Origin: Typha latifolia
Lineage: Eukaryota > Streptophyta > Magnoliopsida > Poales > Typhaceae
Length of the DNA stretch: 64,000 nt
Reading direction: 5' to 3'
NCBI GenBank assembly: GCA_019914945.1
Contig: CM034103.1
Span: forward strand, 1,302,001-1,366,000
A program made the position numbers and the translations under genes. Within the stretch, counting starts at the first letter, position 1. Every line of letters starts with the position of its first letter. The notes under the pieces are model-generated. The model was not told the DNA's origin. It did no database searches and was given only the letters and a program-made list of their open reading frames with translations. Below, in pieces: positions 43,142 through 55,206 of the stretch.

Positions 43142-43973
43142 ATTCTCCTCGTCCTCTTCCTCTCTTCTACTCCTCTTCGATTTGTGGATCGCTTATTCGC
43201 GTTTTGCCTTTCTCGCCAAACTCCATAGGCGGTGGGTAGGTCGAGCCATCGAGGACCGTGAGAGTTGGTATCGGATCACTCAGCAAAACATGGATCCGAT
43301 TTGATTCGATTCGATCCGATAAATTTATGGTATCGGGTAAATCCTAAACGGTTGAATCCGATGGATAACTAAACTTCTTTCTTTCTTTCCTTTTTATTTG
43401 GCATATATACATTTTAAACTCATTAAAATAAAACTTATCTCTCCCTGTTTTTAACACACACTTATTGACTTTCACTTTTCTTTTCAGGTATATTTGTACA
43501 AAGCAAAACCTTCCCTAAGTGTGTGAGAAAGATCTAAGGGAGCATTAATAAAATATCAATTTAGTGACCATCTCTTTAGTCTTCTCCATTCCTGCTACTT
43601 AGAACATTAGATTATCCTTGGTCAAAAGATGCATCTAATGTTTACTATCTTTTGCTTTTATAAAAGACAAAGCCAACATGAACAACAAATAATACCTCTT
43701 AGATATCATCACAGATTCTCCTTTGCTATCCAACACTAACAATTCATATAATAAATTATCAAACCAGAAAACTCGACATACATTGTACAACATATCCATT
43801 CATTTACATAGTTCGTAGCCATAAGCAATCGACAGAGAATTTTTAAAAGAAAAGGGAAAAAGAAAAAGTTGTCAAAGATAACTCTGTATGACTACCTCTG
43901 GACGATCTGCAGAAGATACTTAATCATCATCTGTTGCACAAAGGTGAAAAATAATTATCTGGCTATGCCAATC

Positions 43974-46686
43974 TCAGTTCCCGACGTGTCTCTTTCTGCG
44001 CCTCCCTGTTCATTATCATCAAGTAAGTATCCATCTTTTCTTTCTTTATTACATGCAGTAACTATAGCTTGAATAAGTTTTCATATGGTGGATGTCTGAT
44101 TGATAGTAATATTGCATAGTAGTCTTTCTATCAGTAAGAAAGTAATAATACAGTAACCGACAAAGATAGTTAACATAGAGAATTGTTATTTTACATTGTG
44201 TGAACTCCTTTTCCTCCTCTCTTTCCTTCTTTTATTTTTATGTTTGTTTGAGGGTGGTTGGTGGCTATACTACCAATAAATGAGATTAGGTTGCGTTCAA
44301 CTTTTGCTCAAAATTATGTACCGCAAGAGTTAAAGAATTATTCATAGTTTCTACCAAGATAACTTATGTCATTCCTAACCTGACATTTTCCCAAAGATTT
44401 AGTTATCAGTCAATTACCTAATAAGATCCAAATTCTTGACATCACAAATTATCAAGTGTATCTCAGTGGTATATGCTAGAAAGAGAATATTGGGAGGAGA
44501 AGCTTACCGTTTGATCCCTTGCTCCAGAGGACCAGAGTATCGATTGTAGAGAGATACTCATCATCCAGGCGCTTCCACGTCTTAATTGACTTTACTTCTC
44601 CCCACTCACCATCCACTGTCTTTTCTAGGTGTGCAGACACCACTCTAGCCCTTCTTGACCAACCGGCCTTCCCATAGGCATGGTACCCAAATCCACCAGC
44701 ATAGCATAGCTGAATGCCAGTGAGCTTGCCACAAAAGTCATTCAAGTGATCATGTCCCACAAAAACGGCCTTCACATCTCCGGCCTCTACCATGGTGGTG
44801 AAGAATCCTGAATTGATTGATGGTGAGCTGATACCCTCCTGTTTCACTCCTGTAAAGTTGGATGCGTCAAACTCGCTATATTCAGGCAATGGTATATGGA
44901 AATATGCAAGACCAGGAGCCGCGTCCTTCTGCGCCTGTGGTTTGCTCATGTACTTCTTCTGCATCCATTTCCAGGTACTTGATTCAGTCCATACATTTCT
45001 AATGGTTATATTCAAGTATCAAGATTCTTCAGCATATTTAACTCTCACAATGTAAAGAAGAAGCTCACTTCCTATATATGTTAATTTTGAATTTTAACTA
45101 ATGATGTTAATTACATTTTGTTATGAGATATACAATGGCAATTATTCCCATTGCCATATTGAAAGCCCATATTTTGCTTTTAATCTCTGCTGATCTGCTG
45201 CGGTCTTTTCTTCCAATGTAACAATTGGCACTATCCACAATGTCAGATGCCTAAGCAGATAAAGATCCAAATGGCTTAGAAATTTGTTACTATCCATCAG
45301 AGAGAAGATTGAAGTTAATAACAAGGGATTAATTTTGATATATCTACTAAGATTATCAGGACAGGGAGATGCAGAGCTGTAACTCTAGTCTTTCATAGGA
45401 TTATATGCAAGAACAACAGTTTGATATCGTTACCTGCAAGTCTGAAGAAGTCTTTTGAAACCAGACCTGCTGTGAAGGCTTGATCCAGCCATATCCTGGG
45501 ATAGAGGGGACGGTTGAGTAGTCACCACTATCAAGAAAATACAGGTTGAGAACTGATTTATTAGCAAGTGGAGAGCCCTCAGCCCCATGCACCTCCACAT
45601 TATAGTTGCCAAAGCCATCAATGTCTATGCCACCGGGGTTGAGGCGGGATAGAGTGTGAGGCATGCCTACAATGTGATGCATCACCCCTTGGCGGGATAG
45701 CGTGGACTCCTGGTCGTGGTTGCCAAGAACGGCCGTCCACGGGAGCTTGAGAGCTATCGCAGGTGCAAATGATGCATCCAAAGACTTTTCCGCATCAGTG
45801 GCATCGAAGCCAAAGATGTTGTCACCTGTTCCATAACAACCAAACTTTTAATACCCCAGTACCAGTTCTCCACAAAGGTACAAGCTCTTTATTCCTCAGT
45901 CTAAATACTAAATCTAAGTGGTTAAATTTGTATTCTTTATTCAAGCGATCCAGAAATTACTAACAAAGAGCAAGTACTAACTTCTATACTACCGATATAA
46001 ATTTGTCACCTGGATCATTCTCACCCCTTAATCTCAACCATTTAAAGTTCTTCGCAGGCTACTCCTCAGTCGTATCTCAAAGATCAACATAAAAATAGGT
46101 AAAGACACTGGAGACCAAAATTAAACTACCAACAAATGTTAAAATTTCTACTCCTTCCACCGACAAAAAATAAAAACAACATTTTTACCAACATCCCTGG
46201 GAACAAAGTTAAGGGATCACGCTGGTGATTAAGTGGAATCTACTTAACTACCAAAAACTGAAATGCCAAAATTAGAGTAGTGCTTTAAACTAATGCAGTA
46301 GTAACAGACCATTGGAATAACATTGAGAATAATAGTGGGGATGAAGTTAAGGGGATCAAACCGGTGAAGACGACGAGATCGGGGTTCTCAGCTCGGATAA
46401 CTCGATAGACGAAGGCGGTGGTGTTGAGATCGGAGCAGGTAGGCATCTGGTTCGGGAACACATCGAGACACCCCGTCGTCCTCCCGTCGGCGTAGTGCAT
46501 GTCCGCCACCTGCAGGATTTTGAACTCCCCGTTCCGCCGCCCGAACCGGAGCCGATCCGCCTGACCCGCTGCCGGCGCGCCACCTACGTCTCCTCGTCGC
46601 GCTTCTCGAGAATCCACGGATATGGCGACGGCGAAGAGGAGTAGGAGGAGGAGACGGAAGTCTAGGTATCCGCGTTTCACCTCCAT
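43974..46686 (-). CDS. Purple acid phosphatase, PAP29 type
   Basis: Four exons on the minus strand (46686-46362, 45825-45434, 44958-44508, 44005-43974) give 399 residues. The chosen start gives a signal peptide (LDFRLLLLLLFAVAISVDS); a Met 35 codons upstream adds a second hydrophobic stretch and is less likely. Calcineurin-like phosphoesterase motifs are in order: QVADMHY (Asp62, His64), TGDNIFGFD (Asp110), LGNHDQE (Asn144, His145), the YFHIPLPE loop (His260) and GHDHLNDFC (His308, His310). This is the low-molecular-weight group annotated as probable inactive PAP28/PAP29, secreted or vacuolar. A 32-base last exon encodes the basic end RRRKRHVGN. All introns are GT-AG. Confidence 0.92.
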
Positions 46687-46799
46687 CTCGGAGCGAGTGT
46701 AGAGTGTGGATAGGGGAACCCGGATAGCGGAGTTAAATAGGACGAATAGCATAATGATCGACGATAACTTCCGGGAACTTCTTTCTTTCATTGAGATTG

Positions 46800-47454
46800 G
46801 ACGAGTAAGACCTCCCTTAGAATGTTGCCGTTAGTGCCCGTGATTAAACGAGTGAGATTATTTTTATTTTATAAAAAAAAATTCACTAAATATCACTCAA
46901 CAATTAAGCTACTACAGTAGTCAGTAGTAGTTTATAATATATATAAGATTTATTACTCGAGACAAAACTTATTATCCTTTTCATCTTATTTTTTGAAATA
47001 TTTATCCAAGTAATGTAGGTTTTGCAAATGCCACCTAATTTTTTTTTAAAATAAATAGATATTTGAGAAAAGACTTTAGAAAGGTAATCTTCTCACTTGT
47101 AATAAATAGTTATTTTCACAGGTCTCAATGTGTGAAAAATAGGTTGATGGGTGTCGATGTGGCCGTGAGTCCGTGACGGCCGACATGTGGGCACATTTCG
47201 TTGCAAGTCCGCATAAAGTCAAATTTAATATTTGGCAAATATTATACGATCGCTCAAAAAATATATACTCTGTGATCGTCGCATTTTTTTAATTGACATT
47301 TCGCTACGTGTCGTTTGTGGTAAGGGACCCACATTATGTGGAAGAATGTGGCAATTTGTGGAATTTGGATGGCTAACAATTATTAGCCTAGTTCACCCAC
47401 TTGTATTTTGTCTATTATTCACAAGTTAAATTGCAAATAATAATGATAATAATG

Positions 47455-47489
<35 letters not shown>

Positions 47490-47740
47490 TTTATCTTAAA
47501 ACCTTATTCTCCAAAAATTAGTGAAATTTCATGCCAATCATTCAAAATTAGTGACTAAATTTATCTAATAACACTAACTATATCTAACTTTACTATCCGC
47601 CTATCGGTTGAAAGCGTCAAAACATTCTAACTTTAGAAATATGAAACACATAATCTCCTCTCTCCACCATCCCTCTCCCTCCCTAAATTTAGTCTCTAAT
47701 TAGGTACCACTATTATTTGTGTTATTGCTAACCTTATGAT
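46800..47740. other. Intergenic region
   Basis: PAP promoter (minus) on the left, then AT-rich DNA with a long AAT microsatellite. No gene seen. Confidence 0.5.
47436..47490. repeat. (AAT)n microsatellite
   Basis: About 17 AAT units with two GAT interruptions near the left end. Confidence 0.9.
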
Positions 47741-47741
47741 G

Positions 47742-47750
47742 GTTATATAT
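47742..47750 (+). promoter_or_regulatory. TATA box of the repeat-protein gene
   Basis: GTTATATATA about 120 bases before the ATG at 47865, followed by CT-rich sequence, fits a TATA element and a transcription start near 47775. Confidence 0.5.
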
Positions 47751-47864
47751 ACTTCTATCTCTTAACTCTCCATCTCGCAATTTGATTCTGCAAACATTTC
47801 AAGTAGGCCACCACTACCGCCATTACCACCACAACCGCCCATCGGTCACAGCCAATAAAACACC

Positions 47865-48664
47865 ATGGGCGGCTGTGCAAGTAGACCTAAGGACAATGTA
47901 GATGGTAAGATCCCTGAGGAACTTTCTGTTGAAACCTCGACTCCCTCTAAATTGATCACAAATGTTATTGAGGTCACCACTGCCACTGAGGTACTCCTTT
48001 TACGCCTAGTCACATTTGATTATTTAATAAGGGTTTTCTTAATCTATATATAAGCTCTTAATCTAGTCATGTAAATTTTGAAGAAATCTTAAATAAATCT
48101 CTATAATACATAAGAGGGCCTAATGACAGATTTTAGCAATTAATTATAAGATTTTATTTTGCGGGCATAACTTAATAAATATTACAGGCTACAACTGAAT
48201 CAAGTGAAAATGTAAAGAAGGCGAGCAACGAGGCTCCCTCAATGGATCTCACAGAGCCAAAACCTACTGAGACAACCACAGATGCGAGCGAATCAAAGAC
48301 TGATGTCGTGGAGATGAGCGAATCGAAGATTGATGTCGTGGAGATGAGCGAATCAAAAATTGATGCTGTGGAAGTGAGTAAATCAAAAACAGATGCCACA
48401 GAAGTTGACGAATCAAAAACAAATGTCACAGAAATCAACGAAGCAAAAATAGATGCCATAGAAGTGAGCGAGTCAAAAATAAATGCCACAAAAAGCAACG
48501 AATCAAAAATAAATACCACAGAAGTGAGTGAATCAAAGATCGACGCCATCGAGAGAAATCTTAATGTAGGAGAAGATAATACTAGTGCCAAGGAAGAAGA
48601 AACCAAGGGTGTGGAGAAAACCGTTGAAGCAACAAATACTAAAAATAAACCATCTGAGAGTTAA
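47865..48664 (+). CDS. Acidic decapeptide-repeat protein with MGGCAS N-terminus
   Basis: Two exons (47865-47990 and 48188-48664, GT-AG, phase 0) give 200 residues. It starts MGGCASRPK: Gly2 is a good N-myristoylation site and Cys4 a possible palmitoylation site, so membrane anchoring is likely. Residues about 72-161 (48275-48544) are nine tandem copies of a 10-residue unit, consensus x-x-E-V-S-E-S-K-I-D; two adjacent copies read VVEMSESKID exactly. The rest is hydrophilic, rich in Glu, Lys, Thr and Ser, and without any known domain or membrane helix. MGGCA-type starts occur in other small plant proteins, but I cannot assign a function. The repeat array suggests rapid copy-number change. A TATA box lies about 120 bp upstream. 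Confidence 0.75.
48275..48544 (+). repeat. Nine tandem 30-bp repeats in coding sequence
   Basis: Each unit encodes ten residues around SESKID. Copies 2 and 3 are nearly identical in DNA; the others differ at several positions, so the array is a mixture of old and recent duplications. Confidence 0.9.
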
Positions 48665-49115
48665 AGTGAGAAGAATTCACAAATAATAATTACTTTCAAT
48701 TGATCGTCATTGTTGTTGCTTGTATTAATGTTTCCATTAGAGATAAACATGAATAAGATTTTGTGTTACGTTGTTGGTTAATGTTAATTGCTAGTTCCAA
48801 GCTCTAAGAAATCTATATAGTTAAATAGCATACATATATTTGAAATAAAAGCTTTCAAGGTACCACATTTATCTTTACATTTAAATCTTTATCCAATATG
48901 GATATAACAGTTTGTTTATGTTTAATTTGGAACTTAAGTCTATATATATATATATATTAAATTTCATTTTGTTGACATAGATATGAGGTTGGTAAATTAG
49001 GGTAGGAATAGGTTAGAATTATTTCATTAACCACATCGCATTTGGTGCAATTGGTGTGACAAAACTATATTTGTAATGCTCGCACCATAAGCATCATAAC
49101 ATTAACACAATGTGA
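48665..49115. other. 3' region of the repeat-protein gene
   Basis: AT-rich sequence with a short TA run near 48942-48957. No further gene. Confidence 0.5.
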
Positions 49116-49124
49116 TAAAATAAT

Positions 49125-49855
49125 GGGATTTTTATATATCACACCCTAAATTTTATCTATTTTGTGATTCATACTCCATTTTGATGGATTTACAATGTGA
49201 CCCCTCATTTCTCTTATAATGTTTATTTAATATCCTGAGTTAACTTAACCTAACCATAATTAAACAACGATACCAGATAGAGAATATTTAGTTATAATTC
49301 ACTATATAATTTATAACATTCCTAAATTACTTTTATACTCATCTTTAATTTTATTCATAACTTGCACATCCATAACTTATTGTCTTTTTCTAAACCATAG
49401 AGAACATCGCCTAAATGCCAACCCGACCTTAGAGCTTTCAAACTCCAAGCCGTGGAGAATTTCGCCTAATTTTGTTGCTTGCGACCTCAAAGACGGAGAG
49501 GGAAATGAAGAAAATTTAGGAAAAGATGGAGAAAATGGGTGAAGTTGGGGAAGCTTCTAAAGCTTGTTCATCGTATAGATTTTGGGGATTACTGTGGGGT
49601 TGTACGGTTTGATATTTTAATTTTGTGAGGTACGATTTAGTTTTAAAAAAGAGAATTTAGATTTTGTGGGGATTTGAGTTAGTTTTAAAAAAAGAGAATT
49701 TATATTTTGTAGGGATTTGGGTTAGCTAACTAAAGTAACGTTAGGATGTTAAATAAATATTATAAAAAAATTGAGAGGTCGCGTTATAAAATCTCCAAAG
49801 ACGGAGTGCGACTCATAAAATACACAAAATATAAAGTGTGATTTGTAAAAATCTC
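49125..49855. mobile_element. Mutator-like non-autonomous transposon (731 bp)
   Basis: Long terminal inverted repeats of about 135-140 bp: the left arm (49125-49262) starts GGGATTTTTATATATCAC and the right arm (about 49724-49855), reverse-complemented, starts GAGATTTTTACAAATCAC. They then match with gaps through TTTATTTAA(T/C)ATCCT. Directly outside are TAAAATAAT (49116-49124) and TAAATTAAT (49856-49864), a 9-bp target duplication with one mismatch. Long arms plus a 9-bp duplication are hallmarks of the Mutator superfamily. The 460-bp interior has no transposase-like frame; it contains a roughly 44-bp tandem pair (about 49625-49715). Confidence 0.8.
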
Positions 49856-49864
49856 TAAATTAAT

Positions 49865-50347
49865 AGAGTTATAAAATCATTTCTAATGCCCAAAATATTT
49901 GGCTAGAGTGGTCATAATTTTGTTACAAGTTAAACTTAAACTCAAATTATGAAATAAGATATTGGAGGAAATAAGTATATATATAACCGTTACATTAAGA
50001 TTATAAATTTTAGAGGGATATTGAAGTATTAAAAAAAACTTAACTAATCATGCTACATTAAAAAATTTAAACCTTTGGCAAGATATCACCCATTAATTTC
50101 TATGAAAGAGGGCATCAATTATTATTTTCTATCATTATCACCCCCTCAAGAAAGAAAAATAAATACATATACTCACTAAATTATCTAGTTGTATCCCTAA
50201 ACCCTCTTAATTAGATATTATGTTGAATATATATAAAAAAATTAGCTAAATATTTGAAGGAATTAAAGAAGATCGGTTTAGAGTTTTATATTTAGAAAAA
50301 GTTGTTGTATATGGCAAGAATTTTAACCTTAAATTTTATTCTCTCTC
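49865..50347. other. AT-rich intergenic stretch
   Basis: No gene or recognisable element between the transposon and the promoter of the MIC19-like gene. Confidence 0.5.
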
Positions 50348-50566
50348 CCGGATCCGGGTTTGTGTTCGACCCAAATCCGAATCCTATATCCTACACGACT
50401 CCACCAATGTACTACCCGAAACCCTCGACTGCTACTAGTTCCGTAACTTTCTCCTATTACAAGTTTACAATGGCGAAGTAGGGGGGATCGCGAAGCCCAG
50501 CCGCTGCTTCTACAATCGCTATCGAGGAGATCGAGGAAGCAAAATTCGCGCCGCCGCCAGTTAGAG
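50348..50566 (+). promoter_or_regulatory. Promoter and 5' leader exon of the MIC19-like gene (shared segment, copy A)
   Basis: A GC-richer block ending at a splice donor, TTAGAG then GTCAGC, after base 50566. The whole block is similar to 58809-59018 on the minus strand, which is the leader of a different gene. Matching landmarks are ATCCGAATCCTA(T/C)ATCC, then TCGCGAAG(C/T)CCAGC, ATCGCTA(T/C)CGAGGAGAT with CGAGGA, and the donor itself. Confidence 0.65.
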
Positions 50567-52601
50567 GTCAGCTTCCAAGTCTCGATTCTTGCCTATTTAC
50601 CCCATTCTACGTTCTTCGAATTTGATGAGCTGCTCGTCCGGATCTTGTGAAGATCTAGTGCAAAGTGGCTCCTTTGTATGGATTGATGAGATAGATTTAG
50701 GGTTGGGCTTAATTTTGGATATGAAATGGCATATATTTTTTGATTGCTCACTGTTGAGAGAAAATGGCAGATGATTATATGTAGAAGAGAAAACCTCTTA
50801 TTCCAGTTGGTGTAGTTGTATTCAGTGAGAATACGTGGAAATTCCTCGTTGCGCTTGTCATTTTAGGTACTATTGTATGTGTTGCTTACTCATACAGTTT
50901 CTGAGAATTTGACATGAGAGATGAGGTGGTTGAATGAAAAAAAAGGAGCTCATTTGCATCTCTTTTACTTAATACGGTTTCTCTTCTTCTTCTTTTACCT
51001 TACGTTAAATATTTAAATACAACATGCATTTTGTCATAGAACCACATGAATGATCACACCCTTTTGATAGCAACCAGAAAAAAAAATGCCTGAATGAAAC
51101 ACACCATGATCTTTTATAATAGCTTTGACGATGCATCATAAGAGAAGTTAAAAAAAATATAGTACTTGACATCATCTTTGAGATCACTAATATCAGTAAG
51201 ATAGCTAATATATGCAGTATAACTTTCAGATGTCAGTGATAGATTGTACCCAGGGACTCAGGAAGAATGCTAATACTTTTCTAGATGTTATGCTTCCTCC
51301 AGAACCCGTAATCTTAATGTAAGGTTCAAATCTACCGAGTTTTTTTTTATTTAGTCAGTTCAACCCATGAAATGGATGATTTTTGTTAGATAAATATCAT
51401 ACAACACTTTTTTACTGATCCAAGTTGACTCAGCTGACTTTGATCTGTAGTAATCTAGTGCACTAATATAAAATAGAATCAGATCTTATTGAGGTATGTC
51501 TAGTATTTAAGTGCTCTTGTGGATTGATTTTTTTCTTCTAATTCTCTGACAAGAGTTCGTTGTTTTCATTTAGTTCGTGAAATGAAATAAGATACAGGGA
51601 ACCATCTTGTGGAAAAAGCCTAAGGCCTCTTTCTCTTCCTCTGAGTTTCCTTTCTTATCCTCAAGTGTTAATCTTCTTGCCATTTTCATCTTGTTCTTTA
51701 TGATCTCTGGCCCTCCGTAGATCTGCTCTGATGACTTTTACCTTGTACAACTTCCATTAGTCTGTATTGCTGCAGCTTATCTGGATGTGGCAAGCTGTGC
51801 TTCTACATTTGTTCTCGATGTGTTTTTCCTCTTCCAAATCATTTCTTTCTGTTGGTTATCTGTCCCTTCTTATCACTGATAGACTCCACAATTGAACATC
51901 CTCCTTCTCCACCTTTACTTTTTCAAAAAGTTCTATTTGGTAGGCCTTGATGCTGGCTAGAACTTTTTTATTTTAACCAATGATATTGTGCATAGCCTTG
52001 CAAACTATGAAATACAGATACTTCACATATACAATATGTGTTAGACATCAATATGTCACTGATAGTTTGATATAACATCAATACGTATCGAATAAGACTG
52101 AAATAGTATCTGAACTAAAATAATAATTTTAATTATTCGATATAGCTCTGATACATCTCCAATACAGGATCGATATGATAGGATACGGGATCAATATGTT
52201 TTTAAATTTTATTAGGTTTAATGGGTCGGGTTCGAATCCGTCCATTAACCCATTTTACTACCTTCAATGGTTAATAGGAAATAAAGAGACGAAGAGGAGA
52301 AAAAACGAATTTCATGTTTTCCTTCCTCTCTCATGTTGAAAGCTTAGCTGTTCTCCTCACAACTCCAACGGAACTCCCTCTCTCACGTTCTTCTTGCACT
52401 CCTCTCTCATGTTCCAACTCAGACTCCATCGCTCCTCTCTCTTTCTTTCTACCTTCACATGGTGAGGAAGAAAACTATTTTTATTTTTCTGTTTTTATTC
52501 TTGAAGTTGGCTGCAGCAGGAAAATTCCGTTTTTTTAAAGTTGGCTTCAGGGAGAAAACAGAGGAAGACATCATGTTCTTTTTATCTCTGTTTATTATTA
52601 T

Positions 52602-52647
<46 letters not shown>

Positions 52648-53666
52648 ACAATATTAGGCTGTTAGTATGCAATGCTTTGATGTTAGTAACTTAGTAAAAG
52701 CCTAGAACGCTTCATTGCTTTTATGTCAATTTGCATTAGCCAATATGAGAAATATGTTAGTAGCCTATAGGCTGCAATAAGATATATTAGAAATATGTTA
52801 GTATAGGCTGCAAATGTTAGTATCTTAATTCTAATCATTTTGCTCATTTGGTGGCATAGTGCATGTATGTATTATCTAATGGTGAAACTTGGGTTTCTAT
52901 GAACTTTTGGAGAATGATATGCATTTTTACCATATTTTATATTGGTTAATAACTTAATATTTAACAATAGATTGGAATATATTCTTTTATTGATTTATTG
53001 TTGGCATATCCATGCCATATCACCATATCTTGTATCCATGATTCACAGCTTGCAAGGGATATGGTTGTATACTTGTTACATCCAATATTGGTTCCTTTTT
53101 TCTATTTCTTTTGACAACTTTATTTGTGGTTACTCCGCGCTTAGAAAAGGCCAGTCAGATAGATTTATTTAGTCAGATAGTATGTCCAAGTTCATAACGC
53201 AGCTCTAGTTTTCATCAAGTAACAATATAATCAGGTATTGCACTTCTTATTTAGTCAATACTTGAGATGTCATGGGCCTTCCTCAGGATTTTCTTCATTT
53301 GTTTGCACTCTTCTTATTTAGGTGAATAATCTTTTCTCTTTGAATATCAGTGTTGCTTATCTAGATGTAGGCGCTCAAAGCTAAATGATTGAATCACGGC
53401 CTTAATCTTATCAAACTCTCACCTAAAAGTCTATAATCATGGCAAGGTTAATCGTGTGTTCTCCTGATAATATATAAGCCACTTATTTGGAGGTGATAGG
53501 ATGGAGAACAAGGACACATATTAGGTGAACCAAATTAACCAGGATGGCTAGTCAGAAACCTTCATTCAGTAGTCTCTTTTATGCTCTTCTTTTCAATATA
53601 ATCCTTCTCAAAGTGGTTGCATAAATGTTCTTATTCTGAGATAACTGGTTGTGATCTTAGATTCAG
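50567..53666 (+). other. Long 5' leader intron of the MIC19-like gene
   Basis: About 3.1 kb between the leader donor and an acceptor at 53660 or 53666, just before the ATG. No coding exon is seen. It includes a CT microsatellite (52595-52645) and TA/GATA-rich low-complexity sequence around 52020-52210. Confidence 0.5.
52595..52645. repeat. (CT)n microsatellite
   Basis: About 25 CT units after a short TTA run, inside the 5' leader intron of the MIC19-like gene. Confidence 0.9.
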
Positions 53667-53674
53667 GTGTTTTT

Positions 53675-54211
53675 ATGGGGGATTCCTATACCGTTCAGAT
53701 AAGCAGCAAGTTAATTAGTCAACTAGCTAGTGATGAGGATAAGGTGAAAAGGAGAATCAAGAGACCCAAGTCAAAGATCCCAGTAGAACATGACCAGTCC
53801 CAGAGCAAGGCAAAGCAAGTCCCTGCTGCACTGCAGAGTAGCTCCACTGGCGGATGGCCGCTCCAGCCTCCTATGTTTTTACCAGTAACTCCTCAACCAC
53901 CCCCAGTTGCAATACCAGAGGTGGAAGCTATTCGTGCCGTCTGCCAAGAGAGTGAAAAGGTTGTGGAGAAGCTAGAGAAGAGGGAGGCAGACATGCTTCG
54001 AGAGCTCACTCAGAGAGCAAAAGAGCTACATGAGAAGGAGTTCAAGCTGCCATACCAGAATCATTTGCCCTGTACAGCTGAGAGAGAGAACTGCCTCCAG
54101 TGTTACAAGGATAATTCAAAAGAGCCATTAAAGTGTACACAAGCTGTAAACGCATTTGCTGAATGTGCTCGTCAGGCAAGGCATAGTTTCAGTTCAACAG
54201 TTGAGCCATAG
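53675..54211 (+). CDS. Twin CX9C (CHCH) protein, MIC19-like
   Basis: 178 residues in one coding exon. Start chosen at MGDSYTVQIS: an in-frame Met at 53651 lies upstream of the splice acceptor (CTTAG at 53656-53660 or ATTCAG at 53661-53666), so it would be intronic. Order: basic N-terminal part, Pro-rich linker (PPMFLPVTPQPPP), a charged coiled coil (about 84-122, AVCQESEKVVEKLEKREADM), then a CHCH domain with Cys133-x9-Cys143 and Cys154-x9-Cys164. This layout, including Gly2 as a possible myristoylation site, resembles MIC19/CHCHD3 of the MICOS complex at mitochondrial cristae junctions. Such proteins are imported and oxidised in the intermembrane space. Another twin CX9C protein family is possible. 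Confidence 0.82.
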   Translation: MGDSYTVQISSKLISQLASDEDKVKRRIKRPKSKIPVEHDQSQSKAKQVPAALQSSSTGGWPLQPPMFLPVTPQPPPVAIPEVEAIRAVCQESEKVVEKLEKREADMLRELTQRAKELHEKEFKLPYQNHLPCTAERENCLQCYKDNSKEPLKCTQAVNAFAECARQARHSFSSTVEP

Positions 54212-54808
54212 AACATCAAGCTTCATATAGATGGAGTCCATGACCTTTTTTTCTTCTGTTGTTAAGAATGTTTCAATAACAAGGGCTATGATGGAACTTG
54301 CCGTCGTTTTGAATTCTTACTGAGTCCTCTTTTTGCACAGATTTTACTCTGTGACTCATTGTATCTCGTGGAAAATGACATTCTGGGTAAGGTCATATAT
54401 CCATTTTTGGCACATATTCATATCAAACTTCAAGGTTTTCAGCGTTAACAGTTTCCAATTTGATTTCTTGTGAGTCTGGATTTATGTATACACAGTTCAG
54501 ACCTCAGGACATTGGGCATTTGTTTACTTCAGGTCTCTCTTCCTTTAAACCAGTTAGAAATTAACAGACTTTATATAATAAAAAAAATATTTGTGAGGAA
54601 AGCCCGTAGGCACAACAATCAGTACTGTAAACAGTTATCATCAGCATTGATGAAATAAGATATTAAATGCGAACAAAAAGGACAGAAGTATCAAAGGGTC
54701 AATGCTTGCCATTTCTTAATTGACTAACTCAATTTCTGCTGTCTAACTGCTAATGCTTTCATATGCAAATGGAGCATGTACAAACTGTTCATCTATTTTG
54801 CCGTGGTA
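54212..54808. other. 3' region of the MIC19-like gene
   Basis: Untranslated and intergenic sequence up to the miniature transposon. No gene seen. Confidence 0.5.
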
Positions 54809-54818
54809 TAAGATGGTG

Positions 54819-55206
54819 GAGTTTTTTTTACCAAACTAGCCCTTTTCCAAAACTTTTTTTACCAGAATAGACTACCCTTAAACTTATTTACTAAATGAGG
54901 TCTAATTTACTGTAGCGCTAACGAAAACATTGAACTGATCAGCATTTTTTTTAGGTAAAAACACTGATCAATTTAGCATTTTTATATGGTCCTAAAACGT
55001 TGATCTATTCAACGTCTTTCAGTAATTTAAGAAAAAAATTATCTAGCGATAAAAATACTGAACTGATTAGCCTTTTTAAAAACGCTGATCAATTTACCAT
55101 TTTTATTAGGGCTATAGTGAATTAAACCCCATTTAATAAATAAGTTTGAGGGGTAGATTGTTTTGATAAAAAATTAAAAAAATGAGACTATTTTGGTCAA
55201 GAACTC
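54819..55206. mobile_element. Fold-back Mutator-like miniature transposon (388 bp)
   Basis: Nearly the whole element is an inverted repeat. The left arm (54819 to about 54945) reads GAGTTTTTTTTACCAAACTAG, later TAAACTTATTTACTAAATGA; the reverse complement of the right arm reads GAGTTCTTGACCAAAATAG, later CAAACTTATTTATTAAATGG. Both arms end in GATCAGC(A/G)TTTTT. Flanks TAAGATGGTG (54809-54818) and TAAGATGTTG (55207-55216) form a 9-10 bp target duplication with one mismatch. No coding capacity. The transcript would fold into a long hairpin. Confidence 0.8.

Noticed and set aside
45142..45324. 60-codon minus-strand frame between phosphatase exons
   Set aside because: It is intronic: the flanking exons join in frame (LQ to KKYMSK) without it.
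46687..46791. Longer start for the purple acid phosphatase at 46791
   Set aside because: The downstream Met gives a clean signal peptide and family-like length; the extension adds an unneeded hydrophobic segment.
48172..48606. A 144-codon open frame on the minus strand rich in SIFDSL repeats
   Set aside because: It is the antisense of the decapeptide repeat array. A 30-bp repeat stays open on both strands, and the plus-strand frame has a start, a spliced first exon and a TATA box.
53651..53674. Start codon for the MIC19-like protein at 53651
   Set aside because: It sits upstream of the splice acceptor and would be removed with the leader intron; MGDS at 53675 also matches MIC19-type N-termini.
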